Source of the DNA: Bacteroidales bacterium
GTDB lineage: Bacteria; Bacteroidota; Bacteroidia; Bacteroidales; UBA932
Assembly (NCBI GenBank): GCA_015060335.1
Contig: SUYR01000003.1
Span: 61,726-125,725 of the forward strand
Reading direction: 5' to 3'
DNA: 64,000 nucleotides
Of the stretch, positions 8,864 to 18,172 are shown one piece after another. Positions within the stretch are counted from its first letter, which is position 1, and every line of letters begins with the position of its first letter. The notes beneath the pieces were generated by a model. It was given only the letters and a program-made list of their open reading frames with translations. It did no database searches and was not told the DNA's origin. Position numbers and translations under genes: made by a program.

Positions 8864-10228
8864 CTAATATTCCGGAGCATAATTCACGTCAGCCTCCATG
8901 AAGAACACGTTATATGGCTGCCACTGGGAGATGGTCCAGAAGATCTTCTCAGATCCCTTCTTTGCAGACAGAGGATGGATGTATGAGCCGTAAAGCTGGG
9001 CATACCTCGAATCATGTCCCTTGCAGAGGATCCTCTCCTCAGACCACGGTCCCTGCATTCTTGCTGCAGAGCGGTAGCATATAGCATATTTTTCAGAGTC
9101 GAAATACAGAGTAAGGAAACGGTCGTATTCTTCGAGATACATGACCGAAAGTTCTCCTACAGTACCGTCAAGGACGGTAGTCGCCTGAGATTCCTTTCCC
9201 CTTATCCACTGACGTTTGCCTCCGTTCCAGAATTCGTATTTGGATTTGTCAAGAATATCATCGTATTTGAATCTTGCCACCTTTGCTGTCGATTTCCTGT
9301 AGCCTCTTCCAGACTGGGCACCAAGCATATAGCAGTACTCGTCACCCGGCTTCTTCGCATATCCGACCATTGCAAAATAAGAGTCGGTATCGAAGGATAT
9401 CTTTCCCCTGCAGCTTGACCATGTCTGACCGTAATCTTCCGAGCAATAGAGGGAAGAATAATTCTGGTCTGCACGGATAGTCGTTCCTACTTCCCAGTAC
9501 ATGTAATGCATATACTGCTTGCCGTTGAGCTCGATGGCTGCGGTAGGGATGTAGGTGAATGCAAAGTAGTTTTCTCTTTCGATCACAGGAAGCGCCCTGT
9601 CGGGTTTGCTCTTGGAAACGAGCATGCTCTTGAACTTCAGGCCGTTCTCCAGGTCTGTGTTGTCGGAAAAAGCAAGCACATTGCTTCTCCAGTCACTTGC
9701 CGGACCGGGGCCTCCGCCCACAGGTCTGAAATCCGAGCCGTAAGAGTCTCCGAAAAGGATTCCGTACTCTCCGTTGCTCATCTCCCAGATGATGCCGAGG
9801 TCAGTTCCGCCCAGATTCCACTGAATGTGGGTGTTGTTCGGATTCGGGAAACTCTCTCCTGAAAGGGAGGCACCGGTCACTCGTGAGACCTTACCCTTGT
9901 CTGTCAGGATGATATCTCTCGAATATGAAGCATACAGAGTGATATCTTCCTCAATGGCAGTTGTTGTAAAGTCAAACGGCTGGGTACATTCCTCGTCCTT
10001 GCACCAACCTGCAAAAGTATATCCCTTCCTATTGTTTGGAATATAGGACGGTTCCCCCATCGTCTCTCCCCTGTTGACAGTCTCAGACCTGAAAAGACTG
10101 GTCCCGTCCTGAGGTAAAAGAGTAACGGTGGCTTTATCCGTCTGGTCTTGCGGGCCATCTTCTGCCGGAGCACATCCTGCCATCAGCATCAGCCCTAAAG
10201 CAATCATCATTGATATGATATTCTTCAT
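8864..10228 (-). CDS. DUF4185 (GH183-type) lipoprotein with InlB-type repeat domain
   Basis: A 454-residue lipoprotein (LMLMAGCAPAED). Residues about 34-107 form an InlB B-repeat-like domain (Listeria-Bacteroides repeat; YTFAGWCKDEECTQPFDF). The rest is a DUF4185 propeller with GGTDLGIIW and GILFGDSYG. DUF4185 is the founding domain of GH183, which includes endo-D-arabinofuranases that cut mycobacterial D-arabinan. A surface or periplasmic endo-enzyme producing D-arabino-oligosaccharides is therefore likely here. Spacing is only 3 bp from the kinase stop upstream and 23 bp to the next DUF4185-like gene. Domain identity is strong; D-arabinan activity is inferred from family and neighbours. Confidence 0.82.
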   Translation of the reverse strand: MKNIISMMIALGLMLMAGCAPAEDGPQDQTDKATVTLLPQDGTSLFRSETVNRGETMGEPSYIPNNRKGYTFAGWCKDEECTQPFDFTTTAIEEDITLYASYSRDIILTDKGKVSRVTGASLSGESFPNPNNTHIQWNLGGTDLGIIWEMSNGEYGILFGDSYGSDFRPVGGGPGPASDWRSNVLAFSDNTDLENGLKFKSMLVSKSKPDRALPVIERENYFAFTYIPTAAIELNGKQYMHYMYWEVGTTIRADQNYSSLYCSEDYGQTWSSCRGKISFDTDSYFAMVGYAKKPGDEYCYMLGAQSGRGYRKSTAKVARFKYDDILDKSKYEFWNGGKRQWIRGKESQATTVLDGTVGELSVMYLEEYDRFLTLYFDSEKYAICYRSAARMQGPWSEERILCKGHDSRYAQLYGSYIHPLSAKKGSEKIFWTISQWQPYNVFFMEADVNYAPEY

Positions 10229-10231
10229 ATG

Positions 10232-11863
10232 TTATTTCTTTTCAACAAAAGTTCCCAAAGCGACGTATTCAGCATATAGCTTTTCATACACTTCATGCTG
10301 AGCCATATCCGGCTGGAAGGTACATCCTACAGGAGCTCCCATCGCTTCCTGAGCAGTTGTGACATCAGGATAGATACCGCAAGCTGCAGCGGCAAGCATA
10401 CCGGCTCCCAGAGCGCAAGCCTGATCGCAGTCCACAACGCTTACCGGCATTCCGATAACGTCAGACATGATCTGCATTACAAGCTTTGATTTCTGTGAAA
10501 TACCTCCGATAGCCCTTACAGCCTTGATCGTCACGCCTTCCTCCTTGAAACGGTCTATGATGGCCTTTGTACCGAAAGCAGTCGCTTCGATCAGAGTCCT
10601 GTAGATCATTGGAGCTGTGGTTCCGAGTGTGAGACCGGTTATCGCACCCTTGACCTTCTGATTCGAGTCAGGAGTACGTCTTCCGTTCAGCCAGTCAAGG
10701 GCAACAAGAGATGTGGTGCCAGGGGCAATCTCTGCCGCACCTTTTTCAAGCGCCGGAAGAACAGCATCCTTGATCTGCTCGGCCATCTCCGGGAGCATGT
10801 TCTCTACAGGCCACATAAGCAGTCTGCGGAACCATGCATAGATATCGCCGAAGGCTGCCTGACCTGCCTCGAAGCCAACAAGGCCCGGAACGACAGAGCC
10901 GTCAACCTGTCCGCAGATACCCTTGATCTGACGGTCGCCCACGCTCTCATATGAACTCACAAGGATGTCGCAGGTCGAAGTACCCATGATACGGGTAAGC
11001 GTACCCTCGGAAATGGAAGCTCCCACAGCACCCACATGGGCGTCGATTGCTCCCACTCCCACCTTGACGGTATCAGGAAGTCCGAGCTCCTTTGCCAATG
11101 CCGGAGCTATCGTACCTGCACACATATCCGATGTATGAGTATCAGCTGAAAAGGTCCTGCGCATGGCAGCGAGGCGTTCATCGAGCTTTGCGAGGAACTC
11201 CTCAGAAGGAAGACCGTTCCACTCGGCACGCCACATAGCCTTGTGACCTGCTGCACAACGGCTTCTGAGAATGGTCTCAGGCTTGGTGTCACCTGTCAGC
11301 CAGGCTGTCATCCAGTCGCAGTGTTCCATCCACGAATACGCCTTCTGTGCCACCTGAGAGTTGGTCCTGAGCAGATGAAGTACCTTGGACCAGCCCCACT
11401 CAGGAGAATAGGTACCGCCTGAGAATGAAGTATAGTCAACATCCCATGAATGAGCCAGAGCATTGATCTCATCTGCCTCGGCAATCGATGTATGATCCTT
11501 CCAGAGCACGAACATCGCATCAGGATTCTCAGCGAATTCAGGCAGAAGAGCCAGCGGAACGCCTGCTTCATCTACCAGTACAGGCGTACTGGCGGTCGTA
11601 TCGAAAGAAATACCCTCAATGCACTTGATTTCTTCCGGACCCACCTGCGAAACGATTCCGCTGACAACCTGCTTGAATGTATCGATGTAATCCAGTGGAT
11701 GCTGGCGATACCTGTGGCTGAGAGGGTCGCAATACAGGCCCTTCATCCAACGAGGATAGTTGCATGAAGCCTCCGCGAGTCTCTTGCCGTCAGCGGTATC
11801 AAGAAGAATGGCACGGCACGAATCCGTACCGTAATCCACTCCTATTACATATCTTTTACTCAT
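10232..11863 (-). CDS. FGGY-family kinase of the ribulokinase (AraB) type
   Basis: A cytoplasmic sugar kinase of 543 residues from the preferred start. AraB-like signatures run throughout: IGVDYGTDSCRA, YPRWMKG, PEFAENPDAMFVLWKDHT, GTSTCDILV and GICGQVDGSVVPG. The longer frame starting at 11890 overlaps the permease gene; the ATG at 11863 lies 2 bp after the permease stop and gives the family-like start MSKRYVIGVDYGT. AraB-type kinases normally phosphorylate L-ribulose and can also take D-ribulose. No AraA or AraD is encoded here, whereas FucI is. I infer conversion of D-ribulose, made from D-arabinose, to D-ribulose-5-phosphate. L-fuculose as substrate is the alternative. Confidence 0.88.
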   Translation of the reverse strand: MSKRYVIGVDYGTDSCRAILLDTADGKRLAEASCNYPRWMKGLYCDPLSHRYRQHPLDYIDTFKQVVSGIVSQVGPEEIKCIEGISFDTTASTPVLVDEAGVPLALLPEFAENPDAMFVLWKDHTSIAEADEINALAHSWDVDYTSFSGGTYSPEWGWSKVLHLLRTNSQVAQKAYSWMEHCDWMTAWLTGDTKPETILRSRCAAGHKAMWRAEWNGLPSEEFLAKLDERLAAMRRTFSADTHTSDMCAGTIAPALAKELGLPDTVKVGVGAIDAHVGAVGASISEGTLTRIMGTSTCDILVSSYESVGDRQIKGICGQVDGSVVPGLVGFEAGQAAFGDIYAWFRRLLMWPVENMLPEMAEQIKDAVLPALEKGAAEIAPGTTSLVALDWLNGRRTPDSNQKVKGAITGLTLGTTAPMIYRTLIEATAFGTKAIIDRFKEEGVTIKAVRAIGGISQKSKLVMQIMSDVIGMPVSVVDCDQACALGAGMLAAAACGIYPDVTTAQEAMGAPVGCTFQPDMAQHEVYEKLYAEYVALGTFVEKK

Positions 11864-11865
11864 AG

Positions 11866-13290
11866 TCAAGCTTTGTTGTATTTTCTGCACACCACGATTG
11901 CATAGTAAGCGATCACTGCAAAAGCAAATGCAGGAACGACGTACGCAACGGCGATGTCACCGAACTTATCAGAAAGAATACCCATGATCTGAGTGAGGAC
12001 AGAGGCGCCGGCAATAGCCATCACCATACCCGAGCCACCCAGCTTGGTATCGTCACCAAGACCCTCGATACCCATACCGTAGATGGTAGGGAACATCATG
12101 GACATACAGCCGGAGATACCCATGAGACAGTAAACTCCGAAGAAACCTGTTCCGAATACTGTTCCCAGGCAGCAGAATACTGCTACGCATGCAAGAACAG
12201 CAAGAATCTTCCTGTGGTCGATATACTTCATCAGACCTGTACATACGAAACGCATGATCACAAACAGGAGAAGCGACATGATATAGTATGTAGCACCTGC
12301 CTGCTCTGCTGTCCTTGGAAGAAGGGCGTCAAGACCTACAGCATCACATACGGTATAGAAACCGCTTGCCACAGGCTCGAGATTCCTCAAGGCTGCAATG
12401 ATCATATCAGGCGTTGCATCTGCTCCCAGCGAAGCGATCACATCGTTGAGACCGAGATTGTGCATTGCATATCTGATGATGAATGACCATACTGCAATCT
12501 GAGCACCGATATTACAGAACTGCGCGATCACACCCCATACATAATTCTTGTTTGCGATAAGGCGCTTGAACGAGCCCTTGAGGTCCAGAGCACCACCTTC
12601 CTTGAGTTTAGGCATCTTGGTGAGCGCTATGGCAAGGAGAAGAACAAGCATGATCGTACCCAGAATCATATAGGCATTAGTCACTGCAGTAAGTTCGCCG
12701 GACTGGACTGCAGCAAGTTCCGCATCAGTCATGGCTGCTCTTTCTGCAGCAGTCTTTGTGCTCAGATTCGAGAGAATGAAGATCTGAGATACCACTACTC
12801 CTGTGATTGCACCGAACGGATTGAAGGACTGAGAAAGATTCAGTCGTCTGGTGGCGGTCTTCTCCGGTCCTATCGCACATACATATGAGTTTGTAGATGT
12901 CTCAAGGATAGACAGACCTGCAAACAGTACAAGGATAGCAATAAGGAAAAGAAGGTACCCGATACCATTGTTCTCCAATGCTACTACAGAAGCAGGATAG
13001 AACATGAATGTACCGAGAGCATACAATCCCAAACCAAGCATCACACCTGCCTTGTAAGTGTATTTCTTGATGAAGATAGCTCCTGGAACCGCAAAGCAGC
13101 CATAGCCGAGGAGATAGCAGACCACCTGGATCCAGGCTGTCTGCGAATCTGTAAAGCTCATGATCCTCTTGAATGCCGCCAGCATGGTATCCGTAAGGTT
13201 GTTAGGCACGGCCCATGCGAAGAAAAGCGTGGTCAGGAGGATGTAAGGCCACAGGATTCCTTTTGGTATGATTCTTTCGTTATTATTCAT
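11866..13290 (-). CDS. fucP: FucP-type MFS sugar/H+ symporter
   Basis: A 474-residue inner-membrane permease with about twelve hydrophobic segments. The N-terminal stretch FFAWAVPNNLTDTM and the middle segment LNLSQSFNPFGAI are typical of FucP and related sugar permeases. E. coli FucP imports L-fucose and also L-galactose and D-arabinose, so import of D-arabinose released in the periplasm fits this locus. It stands between the mutarotase-like lipoprotein (13 bp upstream gap) and the AraB-type kinase. About 30 residues between the central helices are a longer insert than I would expect. Family is certain; specificity is inferred. Confidence 0.9.
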   Translation of the reverse strand: MNNNERIIPKGILWPYILLTTLFFAWAVPNNLTDTMLAAFKRIMSFTDSQTAWIQVVCYLLGYGCFAVPGAIFIKKYTYKAGVMLGLGLYALGTFMFYPASVVALENNGIGYLLFLIAILVLFAGLSILETSTNSYVCAIGPEKTATRRLNLSQSFNPFGAITGVVVSQIFILSNLSTKTAAERAAMTDAELAAVQSGELTAVTNAYMILGTIMLVLLLAIALTKMPKLKEGGALDLKGSFKRLIANKNYVWGVIAQFCNIGAQIAVWSFIIRYAMHNLGLNDVIASLGADATPDMIIAALRNLEPVASGFYTVCDAVGLDALLPRTAEQAGATYYIMSLLLFVIMRFVCTGLMKYIDHRKILAVLACVAVFCCLGTVFGTGFFGVYCLMGISGCMSMMFPTIYGMGIEGLGDDTKLGGSGMVMAIAGASVLTQIMGILSDKFGDIAVAYVVPAFAFAVIAYYAIVVCRKYNKA

Positions 13291-13302
13291 TTTATTGATA
13301 TG

Positions 13303-14520
13303 TTATTTTGAAAACATTCCGGTAATCTTGCAGAGCTCGACTCCGAATACATCCTTGACGATGCCTGCTATGATGTCCTGAGCACCCTGGATATGGATGG
13401 TGTACTGGACATGTGCAAGGGATTCGCCAGGAGCGAGTGCTGCAGCAGGTGACGAAGCCTCAATCTCGTAGAACGGTCCCATGATGGTGCCGTCCTCTGT
13501 AGGGCCGTCATTGTATGAATTGATCACATCGCCGTCAAACGGGTCATCCTGATCACCCCACTGGCCGTTCACATAAAGTGCATCCTCAGCCGGAGCGATA
13601 TATTTGAGGATTGTAAGTACGCTCTTTTCAGTATCGTAGCTTGCAGCAATGCCGGAAGCGCTTCCCGGAGGAAGTCCGAGCTTGGTGCGGCACAGTCCGT
13701 CAATCTTGAAATAAAGCATGCCGTCCTCAAGGATGAGTCTGTCAGATGGAATCTTACCGAAATAATCGTCCTTCACGATCTTGCCCTGACACTCCTTGTT
13801 GTAAGGAATGAAGACAGTCGTGGTAGGAGTAGGATTGAAGAGTCCGAGCATCCAGACTGAAGGCATACCTGTCTCTTTTGTCCACGCAGCCTCACCGCAG
13901 TTGGTAAGCACGTTGTCCGAACAATAGGCGATAGCCTTCACTTCCTGAGGAACAGTCGTGCCGAGCAGATCGGATATCTCATCCTTGCCAAGCATGCTCA
14001 CTGTCCTCTTGAGTCCCATGTCAAACTTGATGTCCGACGCATTTACAAGAGAGAACTTCTTTGTAAATACGACACTCTTGTCGTCCTGCTTCTCGATATC
14101 ATATGCTTCTGTATCGATAACAGCAGGAACCACCCAGTTTGCATGCACCTGCTCCTGACCTTTCTTGAAATACCATGAGAACGGACCGCCCTCAGGACCA
14201 AGCCAGAAACGTTCCTCTCCTCCTACAGGATTGAACTGCGGGCTCACCTGTCCGGACTCGATAAGCTTGTAGTTTATCCATCCGTAGCTGTCACCCTCAT
14301 TTCCACCTGTCGTGGTAGTCATGACTCTTCCCTGCCATGCGGGTATCACCATGACCTTAGACTGACCGTCCTCGCTCTTGAGCTCGATCACTTCGACACC
14401 CTGCTTCTCGAGGAAAGCAAGGTCATATCCATAAGTACCCATCTGATAAGCATTATTGCCCGTACAGCCGCATATTACTGCGGCTGCAAGGCCAATTATT
14501 GTTTTCTTGTTCATATTCAC
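13303..14520 (-). CDS. Mutarotase-fold-like lipoprotein (DUF6786-like)
   Basis: A 405-residue lipoprotein (AAAVICGCTGN) with no membrane segment beyond the signal. The pattern (KVMVIPAWQGRVMTTTTGG, FWLGPEGGPFSWYF, ILKYIAPAED) resembles the Bacteroidota family I know as DUF6786, whose fold appears related to galactose mutarotases. It sits 3 bp after the FucI stop and 12 bp before the permease start. A periplasmic role in preparing the released aldose for import, such as anomer interconversion, is plausible. A lyase or glycosidase role is also possible since the fold is shared. Function is unproven. Confidence 0.6.
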   Translation of the reverse strand: MNMNKKTIIGLAAAVICGCTGNNAYQMGTYGYDLAFLEKQGVEVIELKSEDGQSKVMVIPAWQGRVMTTTTGGNEGDSYGWINYKLIESGQVSPQFNPVGGEERFWLGPEGGPFSWYFKKGQEQVHANWVVPAVIDTEAYDIEKQDDKSVVFTKKFSLVNASDIKFDMGLKRTVSMLGKDEISDLLGTTVPQEVKAIAYCSDNVLTNCGEAAWTKETGMPSVWMLGLFNPTPTTTVFIPYNKECQGKIVKDDYFGKIPSDRLILEDGMLYFKIDGLCRTKLGLPPGSASGIAASYDTEKSVLTILKYIAPAEDALYVNGQWGDQDDPFDGDVINSYNDGPTEDGTIMGPFYEIEASSPAAALAPGESLAHVQYTIHIQGAQDIIAGIVKDVFGVELCKITGMFSK

Positions 14521-14523
14521 CTG

Positions 14524-16296
14524 TTATTTATATACCGGTCCATATGTAGCACATGCCCTGTAGTCAGCACCTTCAGCGTCCATGCCGAATGCCTTCCATG
14601 CGCTTGGGCGGAACATTTCGTCCTCATTGAGATTGTGCATACATACAGGAATACGGAGCATCGATGCGAGAGTCACCATATCCTGACCTACATGGCCGTA
14701 GCTGATAGCGCCGTGGTTTGCTCCCCATGCATTCATCACTGAGTAAACATCCTTGAACGCTCCCTTGCCTGTAAGGCGAGGTGCAAACCATGTTGTAGGC
14801 CAAGCCGGGTCGGTCCTCATGTCGATATGGTCGAAGATATCCTTATCCACATCGACAGCCCAGCCTTCAGCGATCTGAAGAACAGGTCCGATGCCCTTTA
14901 TAAGATTGATGCGACACATTGTCACAGGCATGTCACCCTTGGTGAGGAACTTGGATGTAAATCCGCCGCCTCTCATGTACTCGCGTCCTGCAGGATGCCA
15001 GTGAGTAGCCTCCAGACAAGCCTCTGCCTCCTCCTGAGTCATTTCCCAGTAACGTTTCATTGCAGGCTCACCGTTTTCCTTGGCTGCTCCTGATGCATCG
15101 ATGCATGAAGATCCCGAGTTGATGAGATGGATGACACCGTTCGCTGCCTTGCCTTCGAGCTTCTTGCCGGTAGCGCGCTCCACAGACTCAGGGCTCCAGT
15201 AAGTCCTGACATCGGAGAAGAGCTGCGGACGACCTGTAAGAAGGTGAAGCAGAAGCATTGTGACACCATTGAGTGTATCGTTCTCTGTCGCGAAAGTATA
15301 AGGTTCGCGGAGACCGTTCCAGTCAACATTGCTGTTGAGGATTGCCTCCGAGAAGTCTCCGTCAGGACGGAAGTCAGTCCACTGTCTCTGTCCCTGGAAA
15401 CCACCTGCAATGGCATTGTGTCCCATAGCCTCCTCATAGAAGCCCATCTTGTCAAGAACAGGATTGCCTCTCATGAGGTCGCGGAAAATCAAAGTCATCT
15501 TGACAACGTACTCCCAGACCTTGTCCTTTTCCTCTCTGTTGAATACGAGATGCTCAGGATTGAAATCCTTGCCTTCATTAGGCTTGCAGTATTTCTCAAC
15601 CCACGCCATAGCCTTCTCGAACTCTTCCTTATCATAGATGCCCAGTTCTACGCGACGCTCGATCTCCGAGCAGTCAACATACTCTGTGCGCATGCCGAGA
15701 TAATCCTGGAAGAAATCAGGATCAGGAATAGAGCCGGCAATACCCATTGATACGGATCCGATAGACAGGTATGACTTTCCCTTCATCTGCATTACAGCCA
15801 CAGCTGCACGGCCCCAACGGAGAAGCTTCTCACGTACGTCCGCAGTGATGGTGTTGTCATCCTTGTCCTGGACCTCATGTCCATAGATACCGAAAGCAGG
15901 AAGTCCCTTCTGATTGTGGCCTGCAAGAGCTGATGCAAGATAAACCGCACCCGGACGCTCTGTCTTGTTGAAGCCCCAGATAGCCTTAGGCATCAACGGG
16001 TCCATATCGATGGTTTCAGCCCCGTAACACCAGCAAGGTGTTACGGAGATGACTGCACCGACATTATGACCTTTGAATTTTTCTGTAGCGGCCGCCGCCT
16101 CTGCCACTCCGCCTATAGTGGTGTCTGCTATGACACACTCTACCGGAGTACCATCACTATATGTGAGCTCCTTGGCATAGAGTTCGGCAACAAGACGTGC
16201 CATACCCATTGTCATGTCCTCAAGAGACTCACGGATACCTCCGCGTCTGCCGTCGATAATCGGTCTGATACCGATCTTTGGATATTTCGTTGTCAT
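14524..16296 (-). CDS. fucI: L-fucose / D-arabinose isomerase
   Basis: A 590-residue cytoplasmic isomerase matching FucI along its full length. Diagnostic segments include [49 protein letters not shown] and [10 protein letters not shown]. FucI converts L-fucose to L-fuculose and also D-arabinose to D-ribulose, using a divalent metal. The gene follows SusD by 18 bp in the same operon, so its substrate should be the sugar this PUL releases. With an AraB-type kinase instead of a fuculokinase, and no fuculose-phosphate aldolase or lactaldehyde reductase in the locus, D-arabinose is the better-supported substrate. The enzyme identity is very firm; the substrate is inferred. Confidence 0.95.
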   Translation of the reverse strand: MTTKYPKIGIRPIIDGRRGGIRESLEDMTMGMARLVAELYAKELTYSDGTPVECVIADTTIGGVAEAAAATEKFKGHNVGAVISVTPCWCYGAETIDMDPLMPKAIWGFNKTERPGAVYLASALAGHNQKGLPAFGIYGHEVQDKDDNTITADVREKLLRWGRAAVAVMQMKGKSYLSIGSVSMGIAGSIPDPDFFQDYLGMRTEYVDCSEIERRVELGIYDKEEFEKAMAWVEKYCKPNEGKDFNPEHLVFNREEKDKVWEYVVKMTLIFRDLMRGNPVLDKMGFYEEAMGHNAIAGGFQGQRQWTDFRPDGDFSEAILNSNVDWNGLREPYTFATENDTLNGVTMLLLHLLTGRPQLFSDVRTYWSPESVERATGKKLEGKAANGVIHLINSGSSCIDASGAAKENGEPAMKRYWEMTQEEAEACLEATHWHPAGREYMRGGGFTSKFLTKGDMPVTMCRINLIKGIGPVLQIAEGWAVDVDKDIFDHIDMRTDPAWPTTWFAPRLTGKGAFKDVYSVMNAWGANHGAISYGHVGQDMVTLASMLRIPVCMHNLNEDEMFRPSAWKAFGMDAEGADYRACATYGPVYK

Positions 16297-16314
16297 AATA
16301 TGTCTTGATTATAA

Positions 16315-18159
16315 TTACTCTGCCTCTGTAGTCCAACCGAGATTCTGAACAAGTTCATTCTTTGAATGCTTGTCAATTTCATCCTGCTCGACTGGGAAGA
16401 AATAATGCTTTGGTGATTCGAACACGCGGTCTTCTACCTTAATTCTCTGATAGAAAGCAGGGTCCTGAAGATGGGTTCCTCCATAAATGTTCATTGAGTG
16501 AACAGGAACACCCTGAGTCTCCTCTGCAATCATCCACCTTCTCACATCAAAGAAACGATGGTTCTCAAAAGCAAGCTCTATCCTTCTTTCATGCCTGATC
16601 TTCTCACGCATCTCTTCCTTCGAAAGTCCAGACTCGAGTTTAGGCAGACCTGCACGCTCCCTGATGGCATCTATGTAAGAGTAGCACTCAGCAGTAGGAC
16701 CTGCATATTCATTGATTGCCTCTGCTGCGTTCAGATAAATTTCACCCAGACGGATATAGCACCACATCTGATTTGGTGTGAACTGCCATGGAATACGCTC
16801 AGGATTATGATGTTTCTTCATATTATATCCTGTCTTACAATAGTCCGAACCGGCGTTGTTCTTTCCGTCCATACCTGTCGACCAGAATTCGTTATAATGA
16901 GGCTCTGTCCAGTTTGACGAACGGGTTGTCTTCCACCTTGCACCGCAGAAATTGATTGATGCATAGAAACGCGGCTCACGGTTTACGTACATATTGGAAA
17001 CTCCGGCAGGCCATCTACCTTCGAATGCGACATCCGTAAAGCCCTCCTCGGTATAGCCTGAAGCAGGATTGATGATAGGCTCCATACCGTTGTTCTTGTA
17101 ACCTGTGATAGGAGTCGAACCGTCTGCCATCTGGTAGGCATCCACCATCTCCTGAGTCGGATTTAATATAGAGAAACATCCGAAAGATATAGGATCGGAA
17201 CAGTTGAGCGGATGATCGTATGTACCTGTATTCTTCGCCCAAAGTGTCTCGCTGTTCCATGGTTTGTTATGAATGTTCATGTAATTTATTACCGGATCCT
17301 CATCCTCGTCATAGAGTTTATAGCCAGCAGCCTCTGCTGTGGTGATGGTGGCGATTGCAGCATCCATGGCAGCCTTCCACTTGTCTTCAGAATATGTCTG
17401 ATTCAGAAGTTGAGTGCCATCGATCGGGTCCTTCAGGTCTGCAAAAATAGAATTACCTCCGTTGTAGAGTGGAGACGCCAGATAAAGCAAAGCTCTTGAC
17501 TTGAGTGCAAGCGCAGCAACCCTTGTGGCACGTCCTGTGTCAGTAGTAGGCCATGTATCCCTGTCATACAGGAGTTCTGCCGCTCTGTCACAGTCATCTG
17601 CAATGAATTTTACTACAGCGTCAGCAGGAGACCTTCTGAGAGCAAGGATATTCTCGTCGGTCTTGAAAGAGTGGTCTGCAAGAATAATCGGACCATAGGC
17701 ACGGAATGCCAGGAAGTGGAAATATGCTCTAAGGAAATAAGCCTCTCCCTTCCAACGACGCTTTTCATCCTCTGCAGTAGGAACTCCATCAACACGCTCT
17801 ATTATCATATTGACCTTTCTCAAAGCCATATACGATTCCTGCCATACCTGAGTTCTATGGATATCTGTCGGGTTCCATCCGCCATTATTGATCTGATGCG
17901 AATATGCTCCACCGAATGCGATTTCCATTTCGTCAGATCCTCCGGTGAACGGGCTACGCCATGCTCCTCCATCATCTGCCATATTGGACTCTGTCGGAAT
18001 CCATGAATACGTATGCGTAAGGAAGTCACGAGTGTAAAGCCTGTTGGCAAACACATCGTCCAAAGTAAGGTTTTCTTCCGGCTGTTTGTCGAGGAAGTCC
18101 TCACAAGAGGTAAAGCACAAGACAACTGCCAGCAATGCTAATATTTTATATGCTTTCAT
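16315..18159 (-). CDS. SusD/RagB-family nutrient-binding lipoprotein
   Basis: A 614-residue outer-membrane lipoprotein (VVLCFTSCEDFLDKQPEE). The SusD pattern is clear: an N-terminal TPR region (AYFLRAYFHFLAFRAYGPI) and the C-terminal segment IRHERRIELAFENHRFFDVRRW. SusD proteins form a lid on the SusC transporter and bind the glycan at the surface. The gene lies 13 bp after SusC and 18 bp before fucI, so binding and catabolic genes are co-transcribed. The bound glycan is probably D-arabinan oligosaccharide, judged only from the linked enzymes. Confidence 0.95.
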   Translation of the reverse strand: MKAYKILALLAVVLCFTSCEDFLDKQPEENLTLDDVFANRLYTRDFLTHTYSWIPTESNMADDGGAWRSPFTGGSDEMEIAFGGAYSHQINNGGWNPTDIHRTQVWQESYMALRKVNMIIERVDGVPTAEDEKRRWKGEAYFLRAYFHFLAFRAYGPIILADHSFKTDENILALRRSPADAVVKFIADDCDRAAELLYDRDTWPTTDTGRATRVAALALKSRALLYLASPLYNGGNSIFADLKDPIDGTQLLNQTYSEDKWKAAMDAAIATITTAEAAGYKLYDEDEDPVINYMNIHNKPWNSETLWAKNTGTYDHPLNCSDPISFGCFSILNPTQEMVDAYQMADGSTPITGYKNNGMEPIINPASGYTEEGFTDVAFEGRWPAGVSNMYVNREPRFYASINFCGARWKTTRSSNWTEPHYNEFWSTGMDGKNNAGSDYCKTGYNMKKHHNPERIPWQFTPNQMWCYIRLGEIYLNAAEAINEYAGPTAECYSYIDAIRERAGLPKLESGLSKEEMREKIRHERRIELAFENHRFFDVRRWMIAEETQGVPVHSMNIYGGTHLQDPAFYQRIKVEDRVFESPKHYFFPVEQDEIDKHSKNELVQNLGWTTEAE

Positions 18160-18172
18160 AGTACTAAATCAA

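Noticed and set aside
10232..16296. Classical L-fucose catabolic operon
   Set aside because: FucI and FucP fit, but the kinase is AraB-like and no FucA or FucO is encoded; D-arabinose explains the set better, though L-fucose is not excluded.
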